Of a stretch of 5,835 nucleotides of DNA, positions 1 through 5,835 are shown one piece after another; position 1 is the stretch's first letter, and the number at the start of each line of letters is the position of its first letter. The stretch covers positions 29,870-35,704 of the forward strand of contig JAQVQT010000002.1 of NCBI GenBank assembly GCA_028701435.1. The letters run 5' to 3'. Source of the stretch: Smithellaceae bacterium. Its GTDB lineage: Bacteria; Desulfobacterota; Syntrophia; Syntrophales; Smithellaceae. The translations under genes and the position numbers were made by a program. The notes under the pieces were generated by a model. That model searched no databases, was not told the origin of the DNA, and saw only the letters and a list, made by a program, of their open reading frames with translations.

Positions 1-49
1 ACTCGGAGAATTGTTGCTAACATGCGCGAACTTTTAAATGGGATGCCTC
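1..49. other. Unassigned left flank before dtd
   Basis: This short stretch precedes the dtd start codon. On the + strand one frame is closed by TAA at 18-20. A second, the same frame as dtd, is closed by TAA at 35-37. The third stays open into dtd. Any of these could carry the last few codons of an upstream gene, but the readable tails are too short to match a family. I see no stem-loop terminator and no convincing promoter, so the dtd transcript may start further upstream. Confidence 0.5.
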
Positions 50-499
50 ATGCGAGCAGTTCTTCAGAGAGTCGAACGGGCCTGCGTCAGAATAAATTCT
101 CAGCTATTTTCCGCCACGGATCAGGGGCTTTTGGTGTTTGTGGGCGTGGAAAAGGGCGACACGGAGAAAGACGCTGATATCCTTTTGGAAAAAACGGTTC
201 ATCTGCGCATTTTTGAGGATGAACAGGGAAAAATGAACCGTTCGCTTGCCGACATCGCGGGAGAAATGCTGGTGGTATCCCAATTCACGCTGCTGGCCGA
301 CTGCGACAGGGGGCGAAGACCGTCGTTCGGCCGCGCGGAAGACCCTGAAAAAGCGAAAGAACTGTATGAATATTTTGTCCGTCAGGCGCACCAAAAGGTC
401 GGAAAACTGGCCACCGGCGCCTTTCAGGAAATGATGCAGATTGAATTGATCAATCACGGCCCGGTGACGATTCTGCTGGACAGCAGGAAAATGGCGTAG
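50..499 (+). CDS. dtd: D-aminoacyl-tRNA deacylase (Dtd)
   Basis: Dtd is a cytoplasmic homodimer that hydrolyses the ester bond of D-aminoacyl-tRNAs (classically D-Tyr-tRNA) and also clears glycine mischarged on tRNA(Ala), so it acts in translation quality control. The 149-residue product has the usual family length. It opens with the typical MRAVLQRV strand and carries both signature motifs at standard positions: SQFT at 77-80, and the NxGPxT motif (NHGPVT) at 135-140, whose Gly137-Pro138 is the cross-subunit gatekeeper of chiral selection. An in-frame ATG at 38 would add four residues (MGCL). I prefer ATG 50 because it matches the family N-terminus; neither start has a strong Shine-Dalgarno sequence. 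The stop is 2 bases before the next start, so the two genes are probably co-transcribed and may be translationally coupled. The function is secure from the motifs; the exact start is slightly less so. Confidence 0.97.
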   Translation: MRAVLQRVERACVRINSQLFSATDQGLLVFVGVEKGDTEKDADILLEKTVHLRIFEDEQGKMNRSLADIAGEMLVVSQFTLLADCDRGRRPSFGRAEDPEKAKELYEYFVRQAHQKVGKLATGAFQEMMQIELINHGPVTILLDSRKMA

Positions 500-501
500 C
501 C

Positions 502-966
502 ATGGATGAAAGCGACATCAAAATAGACAAGGAAGGAATCTGGTATTACCGCGGCGCCCATATGTTCCGCAAAGACATTTTGTGCGTTTTCTTTGAGCAT
601 TTGAACCTAGATGATTGCGGCAGGTATTTCGTCGAACTCAACCGCGAAATCTGCTATCTGGATGTCGAAGATACGGCCTTTGTCGTGACGGCGGTTTACA
701 AGACGCAAAGCGCCTGCGGTTCTGAAGAACTGGAAATCCTGCTGAACGACGACCGGAAAGAAAAGCTGGCCGCGGACACCCTGGCCGTCGGCAAAGACAA
801 CGTCCTGTATTGCCGCGTAAAAAACGACCGGTTCCCCGCCCGCTTTACACGGAAGAGCTACTATCAACTGGCGGAATTTATCGAACCCGACGGCGCGGAC
901 AACGAATTCTGCGTCGTTTTGAACAGCCAAAAATATCCGATCGTACGCGCATCCCTTAAACCATGA
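502..966 (+). CDS. DUF1285 family protein, function unknown
   Basis: This encodes a 154-residue soluble protein with no signal peptide or membrane segment. I place it in the DUF1285 family (Pfam PF06938) by its ordered motifs: an N-terminal IKIDKEGIWYYRG segment (about 6-18), an Arg-Lys pair soon after (23-24), the block VEDTAF (55-60), and the later RFPARFTRKSYYQLAEFIE region (about 110-128) with its Arg-Phe-x-Arg and Tyr-Tyr pattern. The family has no established biochemical role, and nothing here shows a catalytic site. It is on the short side for the family, with a brief C-terminal segment. The start lies 2 bases after the dtd stop; an AGGA at 485-488 is rather far upstream, so translation probably depends partly on coupling to dtd. 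Its stop TGA (964-966) lies just before the guaB ribosome binding site. The assignment comes from remembered family patterns and was not searched. Confidence 0.83.
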   Translation: MDESDIKIDKEGIWYYRGAHMFRKDILCVFFEHLNLDDCGRYFVELNREICYLDVEDTAFVVTAVYKTQSACGSEELEILLNDDRKEKLAADTLAVGKDNVLYCRVKNDRFPARFTRKSYYQLAEFIEPDGADNEFCVVLNSQKYPIVRASLKP

Positions 967-970
967 CAAC

Positions 971-977
971 GGAGGAG
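971..977 (+). promoter_or_regulatory. Strong ribosome binding site of guaB
   Basis: GGAGGAG closely matches the anti-Shine-Dalgarno sequence. Its GGAGG core ends 5 bases before ATG 981. It is the best ribosome binding site in the window and decides the guaB start: the in-frame ATG at 963 lies upstream of this site and overlaps the DUF1285 stop as ATGA, so it cannot use it. Confidence 0.85.
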
Positions 978-980
978 ACC

Positions 981-2441
981 ATGTTAGATGATGTTGTGAA
1001 AGAATCCTTGACATTTGACGACCTGCTGCTGGTGCCCGCGGCTTCCAGTGTTCTGCCGCGGGACGTCGAAACGGCCACCTGGCTGACGCAGAAGATCCGG
1101 CTGAACATTCCCATCGTCTCGGCGGCCATGGATACGGTGACGGAATCCCGCACGGCCATCTGCATGGCTCAGGAGGGCGGCATCGGCATCATTCACCGCA
1201 ACATGAGCATCGAACGCCAGGCCATCGAAGTGGACCGGGTAAAAAAATCCGAAAGCGGCATGGTGGTCGATCCGATTACCATCGAACCGGAGCGAAAAGT
1301 CAGCGACGCGCTGGCCCTGATGCACCAGTATTCCATCTCCGGCGTGCCCGTCGTCAAGAATGAAAAGCTGGTCGGCATCCTGACCAACCGCGATCTGCGT
1401 TTTGAAGAAAACCTGGAGCAGCCCGTCGCCAATGTGATGACCAAAAAAAATCTCATCACCGTCAAGTCCAGCATTACACTGGAAGAATCCAAGAAACTCC
1501 TCCACAAACACCGGATTGAAAAACTGCTGGTCGTGGACGATGAAAACCGTTTGAAAGGCCTGATCACCATCAAGGACATTGAAAAAATCCGCCGCTATCC
1601 CAACGCCTGCAAGGACTCGCTGGGCAGGCTGCGCGTCGGCGCGGCCGTGGGCATCATCGACCGGGAGCCGCGCATCGAGGCGCTTCTGGCGGCCGGCGTG
1701 GACGTGATTGCCATTGACACCTCTCACGGACATTCGGCGGGCGTGATTGACGCCATTCGATCCACCAAGACGAATTTCCCCAAATGCGAACTGATCGCGG
1801 GAAACATCGCGACGGCCGAGGGCGCCCGGGCACTGATCGAGGCTGGGGTTGACGCGGTGAAAGTCGGCGTGGGCCCAGGCTCCATCTGCACCACCCGCAT
1901 TGTCGCGGGTGTCGGCGTGGCGCAGATGTCCGCCATTCGCGATACATACAAAGTCGCCTCCCAAAAAGGAATCCCCGTTGTTGCCGACGGCGGCATCAAA
2001 TATTCCGGAGACATTGTCAAGGCTCTGGGCTGCGGCGCGAATGCCGTCATGATCGGCGGGTTGTTTGCCGGAACCGAAGAAAGCCCCGGCGAAACGATTC
2101 TGTTCCAGGGGCGCAGCTACAAGGTGTATCGCGGCATGGGATCGCTGGAGGCCATGAAAATGGGAAGCCGCGACCGCTACTACCAGGACGACATCGAAGC
2201 GTCGTCCAAGACGGTTCCGGAAGGGATCGAGGGCAGGGTGCCTTTCCGCGGATCGCTTTCCGCCAGCATTGTCCAGCTCATCGGGGGATTGAAAGCCGGC
2301 ATGGGCTACGTGGGCTGCAGAACGATCGCGGAGCTGATCGAAAAATCCCGCTTTGTCCGCATCACGTCGGCCGGCCTCAGGGAAAGCCACGTCCACGATG
2401 TCATCATCACCAAGGAAGCGCCCAATTACTGGATTGATTAG
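981..2441 (+). CDS. guaB: Inosine-5'-monophosphate dehydrogenase (GuaB)
   Basis: GuaB oxidises IMP to XMP with NAD+, the committed and rate-limiting step of guanine nucleotide synthesis; it is a cytoplasmic tetramer or octamer activated by K+. The 486-residue product has the normal bacterial length. The N-terminus has the family motif LTFDDLLLVPA followed by LPRDV. A tandem CBS (Bateman) module spans roughly residues 94-205 and interrupts the TIM barrel; in the family it binds purine nucleotides and tunes activity. The catalytic loop GVGPGSICTTR holds the nucleophile Cys303. GGIKYSGDIVKALGCGA and the YRGMGSLEAM phosphate-binding segment follow. The flap carries Arg399-Tyr400 in DRYYQ, then VPEGIEGRVPFRG. 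The C-terminus ends in the typical HDVIITKEAPNYW. ATG 981 is chosen for its strong ribosome binding site and family length; ATG 963 would add six residues. The stop is 6 bases before dnaE. No catalytic residue is missing. Confidence 0.98.
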   Translation: MLDDVVKESLTFDDLLLVPAASSVLPRDVETATWLTQKIRLNIPIVSAAMDTVTESRTAICMAQEGGIGIIHRNMSIERQAIEVDRVKKSESGMVVDPITIEPERKVSDALALMHQYSISGVPVVKNEKLVGILTNRDLRFEENLEQPVANVMTKKNLITVKSSITLEESKKLLHKHRIEKLLVVDDENRLKGLITIKDIEKIRRYPNACKDSLGRLRVGAAVGIIDREPRIEALLAAGVDVIAIDTSHGHSAGVIDAIRSTKTNFPKCELIAGNIATAEGARALIEAGVDAVKVGVGPGSICTTRIVAGVGVAQMSAIRDTYKVASQKGIPVVADGGIKYSGDIVKALGCGANAVMIGGLFAGTEESPGETILFQGRSYKVYRGMGSLEAMKMGSRDRYYQDDIEASSKTVPEGIEGRVPFRGSLSASIVQLIGGLKAGMGYVGCRTIAELIEKSRFVRITSAGLRESHVHDVIITKEAPNYWID

Positions 2442-2447
2442 TCAAAC

Positions 2448-5400
2448 ATGAAGCAAGCCGATTTCGTTCATCTCCATGTCCATACACAGTACAGCCTTCT
2501 CGACGGCATGATCCGTCTGGACGACCTCTTTAAAAAAGCCAAAGAATACGCGATGCCGGCGATCGCCATCACCGATCACGGTACGATGTTCGGCGCGATT
2601 GATTTCTACAAACAGGCCTGCGCCAACAACATCAAACCGATCATCGGCTGTGAACTGTATGTCGCGCCCCGAAGCCGCCTGGACAAAACGCCGTCCGCCA
2701 TCGGCGATACGGCGCGCCATCTGATCGTCTGGGTCAAAAACATGCAGGGCTACAAGAATCTGATGAAGCTGACCTCCGCCGCCCATCTGGAGGGGTTTTA
2801 CTACCGGCCGCGCGTGGACAAGGCCCTGTTGAAGGAGTGCTCCGAAGGCCTGATCGCGTCCAGTGCCTGCCTTCACGGGGAAATCGCTTCGCATATCGTC
2901 CGGGGCCACATGGACGAAGCCCGCAGGGCCGCCCGCGAACTTCAGCAAATCTTCGGCGAGGACAATTTCTACCTGGAGCTCATGGAAAACGGCATTCCCG
3001 AGCAGAAGATCGCGAACCAGGGTTTGATGGAGCTCGGCCGGGAACTTTCCATTCCGCTCATTGCGACCAACGACTGCCACTATCTGAACGCCGATCACGC
3101 CGAGGCGCATGATGTTCTGCTTTGCATTCAAATGGGGAAAACGATCGAGGACAAAGACCGGATGTCGATGTCGTCCGCTCAGTTTTATGTCCGCTCCCCG
3201 CAGGAAATGCAGGCGCTCTTTGCCGCGACCCCCGAAGCCGTCGCCAATACGCTGGCGGTCGCGGACCGCTGCAATCTGACCTTTGAATTCGGGAAATTCT
3301 ACCTGCCGAAATTCGAGGTTAAAAACCCCGAAGAAACGCTGGAGGAGTACCTGGACCGCAAGGCGACGGAAGGGCTGGAGAAACTGTTTCCGGTTATTCT
3401 CAAGTATGCAAAGGAAGACGAGGCGACGGTCCGCGAAAAATACACGAGAAGGCTGCGCTCCGAGCTGGAAATCATCAAGAAAATGGGGTTCGCCGGATAT
3501 TTTCTGATCGTTTCCGATTTTATCAAGCACGCCAAGCACACGGGCGTTCCCGTCGGTCCCGGACGCGGCTCCGCGGCCGGATCGCTCGTGGCCTACGCCA
3601 TTCGCATCACCGACATCGATCCTCTGCGCTACGGATTGTTTTTTGAACGTTTTCTTAATCCGGACCGGATCAGCATGCCGGACATTGACATCGATTTCTG
3701 CCAGGAGCGCCGGGGCGAAATCATCAAATACGTCACGGAAAAGTACGGCAAGGACAAGGTTTCGCAAATCTGCACCTTCGGCAAAATGATGGCCAAGGGC
3801 GTGATTCGGGACGTGGGCAGAGCCCTGAATATTCCTTACGGCGACGCGGACCGCATTGCCAAGCTGGTGCCCGGTTTTCCGCTGAATATCACGCTTGCCG
3901 AGGCGTTCAAGGCGGAGCCCCGCTTTGCCGAAGAGCGCAAAAAAAATCCAAAGATCGATAAAATGCTGTCGCTTTCCCTGATTCTGGAAGGTCTCAACCG
4001 GCATTCTTCCGTTCACGCCGCCGGCGTGGTGATCTCCGACGCTCCGCTCGTTGAACGCGTTCCGCTTTTTGCTCCCAAGGACGATATGGTTTCCCAGTAT
4101 TCGATGAAGGATATCGAAACCGTCGGCCTGACCAAATTTGATTTTCTGGGGTTAAAAACGCTGACGGTCATCAAAAACGCCGTGGATTTCATCAAGGCGT
4201 CCCATCATGTTGACCTTGATGTGAACAACCTTCCGCTCGATGATGAAGAAACCTACCGGCTGCTCGCCAAGGGGGAAACCGACGGTGTTTTTCAGCTGGA
4301 AAGCGCCGGCATGAAAGACCTGCTGGTCAATTTCAAGCCGGACCGCATCGAAGACGTCATTACGCTGATTGCCGCCTATCGGCCGGGGCCGATGCAGATG
4401 ATTCCCGATTTTATCGCCCGCAAGCACGGCAAGCAGCAAATCACCTATGAACTTCCCCAACTGGAGCCGATCCTGAAGGAAACCTACGGCATTATTCTGT
4501 ATCAGGAGCAGGTTATGCAGATTGCCAACGCTATCGGCGGCTACACGATGTCCCAGGCCGATACGTTGCGCAAAGTGATGGGGAAAAAGCAAATTGCGGC
4601 CATGGAACAGGAAAAACCCCGCTTTCTTGAAGGCGCGAAAAAGCAAAACATCAACGAAAACAAAGCGAAATACATCTGGGAGCAGATGGAGAAATTCGCC
4701 GCGTACGGCTTCAATAAATCGCACAGCGCCGCTTATGCGATGATCACGTATCAGACCGCTTATCTCAAGGCGCATTATCCGGTGGCTTTTCTGGCGGCCC
4801 TGCTCACCAGCGAAAAAGACAACCGGGACAAGATTATCAAGCACATGTCCAACTGCAAGGAAATGGGCATTAATATTCTGCCTCCGGACATCAATGAATC
4901 GCAAAAGGACTTCAGCATCTCAGGCGGCAACATCCGTTTCGGCCTTGCCGCCGTCAAGAATGTCGGGGAAGCGGCGATTGAATCCGTCATGGAGATCCGC
5001 AAAGAAGGAAAATTTACCTCTTTTATGGATTTCCTGTGCCGCGTCGATCTGCGCAAGGTCAACCGAAGGGTGCTGGAAAGCCTGATCAAATGCGGGTCCT
5101 TTGATTCACTGGGCTACACCAGGCGGCAGCTTATGGAATGCCTGGATTCGGCCATGGAGGATGCGCAGCGCAAACAGAAGGAATTGCAAAGCAATCAGGC
5201 AAGCATCTTCGATCAGCTAGGCGCCGTGGAAGCAGACCGGAAAAACGGCAATGGATCTTTTTCCATTCCCGACCTTCCCGAATGGGACCGCAAGGAGCTT
5301 CTCGCCATCGAAAAGGAAACCGTCGGTTTTTACATTTCGGGACACCCGCTGCACGGCTACACAGGCAAGTTGAACCTGGTTGCCAACACCAATTCTTCGA

Positions 5401-5835
5401 CACTGAGTGCCAAAAGGGACAAAGACGTCATCACCATCGCGGGGATCGTCAGTTCTCTTTCCGAAAGAATGACCAGGAAAAAAGACGTCATGTGCAACGT
5501 CGTTCTTGAAGACCTGGAGGGCTCCGTCGGCATCATCTTCTGGTCTGATATTTACAGGAAATATTCAGATTTGCTTCATGCCGACGAACCGGTTGTGGTT
5601 CAGGGAATCGTCGATGTCGGAGATGAATCGAATAAAATCATCGCCCAGGAGGTGATTCCGTTGGCCCGCGCCCTGGAAAACCCCTATAAACAGGTTCGTT
5701 TTATGGTCCGGACGGACAAAATCTCTCCGGAAGGAATTTCCGCCCTGAACGAAACCATTCGTAAATACAGCGGAAAACACGAAGGTTACATTCATCTGTT
5801 GAACGGGAAATGCGAAACCATCGTCCGCCTGGGGG
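2448..5835 (+). CDS. dnaE: DNA polymerase III alpha subunit (DnaE), 3' end cut by window
   Basis: DnaE is the catalytic subunit of the replicative polymerase. The frame is open from ATG 2448 to the window edge, giving 1129 codons; the family runs about 1150-1180, so probably only a few tens of residues are missing. Domains in order: PHP (about 1-275) with HLHVHT at 8-13 and a full set of metal ligands; palm with GPGRGSAAGS from residue 370 and catalytic Asp412 and Asp414 in PDIDIDF, plus Asp565 in FDFLGL; fingers with RPGP from 645 and FNKSHSAAYA from 755; a helix-hairpin-helix region (about 832-892); a clamp-binding pentapeptide QASIF at 917-921; an OB fold (about 994-1070); and the start of the C-terminal, tau-binding region. 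It lies 6 bases after guaB without a clear Shine-Dalgarno, which suggests coupled translation. The lack of an in-window stop reflects the window boundary, not damage. Confidence 0.98.
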   Translation, partial: MKQADFVHLHVHTQYSLLDGMIRLDDLFKKAKEYAMPAIAITDHGTMFGAIDFYKQACANNIKPIIGCELYVAPRSRLDKTPSAIGDTARHLIVWVKNMQGYKNLMKLTSAAHLEGFYYRPRVDKALLKECSEGLIASSACLHGEIASHIVRGHMDEARRAARELQQIFGEDNFYLELMENGIPEQKIANQGLMELGRELSIPLIATNDCHYLNADHAEAHDVLLCIQMGKTIEDKDRMSMSSAQFYVRSPQEMQALFAATPEAVANTLAVADRCNLTFEFGKFYLPKFEVKNPEETLEEYLDRKATEGLEKLFPVILKYAKEDEATVREKYTRRLRSELEIIKKMGFAGYFLIVSDFIKHAKHTGVPVGPGRGSAAGSLVAYAIRITDIDPLRYGLFFERFLNPDRISMPDIDIDFCQERRGEIIKYVTEKYGKDKVSQICTFGKMMAKGVIRDVGRALNIPYGDADRIAKLVPGFPLNITLAEAFKAEPRFAEERKKNPKIDKMLSLSLILEGLNRHSSVHAAGVVISDAPLVERVPLFAPKDDMVSQYSMKDIETVGLTKFDFLGLKTLTVIKNAVDFIKASHHVDLDVNNLPLDDEETYRLLAKGETDGVFQLESAGMKDLLVNFKPDRIEDVITLIAAYRPGPMQMIPDFIARKHGKQQITYELPQLEPILKETYGIILYQEQVMQIANAIGGYTMSQADTLRKVMGKKQIAAMEQEKPRFLEGAKKQNINENKAKYIWEQMEKFAAYGFNKSHSAAYAMITYQTAYLKAHYPVAFLAALLTSEKDNRDKIIKHMSNCKEMGINILPPDINESQKDFSISGGNIRFGLAAVKNVGEAAIESVMEIRKEGKFTSFMDFLCRVDLRKVNRRVLESLIKCGSFDSLGYTRRQLMECLDSAMEDAQRKQKELQSNQASIFDQLGAVEADRKNGNGSFSIPDLPEWDRKELLAIEKETVGFYISGHPLHGYTGKLNLVANTNSSTLSAKRDKDVITIAGIVSSLSERMTRKKDVMCNVVLEDLEGSVGIIFWSDIYRKYSDLLHADEPVVVQGIVDVGDESNKIIAQEVIPLARALENPYKQVRFMVRTDKISPEGISALNETIRKYSGKHEGYIHLLNGKCETIVRLG

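Noticed and set aside
1..37. The idea that the flank is the end of relA, by analogy with the relA-dtd order in Bacillus
   Set aside because: None of the short tails readable here resembles the ACT-domain end of RelA/SpoT, so the sequence gives no support.
11..39. A TTGTTG...TTAAAT pair with 17-base spacing that resembles a sigma-70 promoter
   Set aside because: Only 3 of 6 and 4 of 6 bases match consensus, and the start point would fall just a few bases before the dtd ATG, leaving no leader for ribosome binding.
984..2396. A 470-codon open frame on the minus strand opposite guaB
   Set aside because: It mirrors guaB almost end to end, has a low-complexity composition rich in His, Asp, Gly and Ala, and has no family motif. 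The sense frame has every IMP dehydrogenase motif.
2442..2447. A possible terminator or regulatory element between guaB and dnaE
   Set aside because: Six bases cannot hold a hairpin, and the flanking coding sequence shows no GC-rich stem followed by a T tract.
2442..4016. A 524-codon open frame on the minus strand opposite the 5' half of dnaE
   Set aside because: It lies wholly antisense to a clearly conserved DnaE domain set, resembles no family I recognise, and is of the kind produced by C/G-biased third codon positions on the opposite strand.
4152..4904. A 250-codon open frame on the minus strand opposite the dnaE fingers region
   Set aside because: The sense strand encodes conserved DnaE motifs throughout. 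The antisense product is a Phe/His/Leu-rich shadow with no recognisable domain.
5138..5509. A 123-codon + strand open frame in another frame within dnaE
   Set aside because: The overlapping frame encodes the DnaE clamp-binding motif and the start of the OB fold. The alternative product is Arg/Gln/His-rich with no motif.

Overview
The window holds four genes, all on the + strand and tightly packed: dtd, a DUF1285 gene, guaB, and dnaE, which runs off the right edge. The gaps are 2, 14 and 6 bases, with no room for a terminator or an obvious internal promoter, so the layout suggests one transcription unit. The sequence is moderately GC-rich with many C/G-ending codons. The DUF1285 family occurs mainly in Proteobacteria and related groups, and the DnaE PHP domain keeps its full metal site, unlike E. 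coli. Together these fit a Gram-negative bacterium, perhaps of the Desulfobacterota (former Deltaproteobacteria). That placement is inference and not certain.

Bases 1-49 are a short flank with no assignable gene. Bases 50-499 encode D-aminoacyl-tRNA deacylase (Dtd), which removes D-amino acids mischarged on tRNA. Bases 502-966 encode a small DUF1285 protein of unknown function. Bases 981-2441 encode IMP dehydrogenase (GuaB), with its two CBS domains and all catalytic motifs. From 2448 to the window end lies dnaE, the replicative DNA polymerase III alpha subunit. It is intact over 1129 codons and lacks only its extreme C-terminus because the window stops.

Functionally this is a housekeeping cluster: translation quality control, the committed step of guanine nucleotide synthesis, and the replicative polymerase that consumes dGTP. 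I found no mobile element, CRISPR array, RNA gene, repeat family or defence system, and nothing that makes a convincing new biological system. The points most worth a second look are the DUF1285 gene, the apparently complete PHP metal site of DnaE, the close guaB-dnaE junction without a clear ribosome binding site, and identical A8 tracts in guaB and dnaE.
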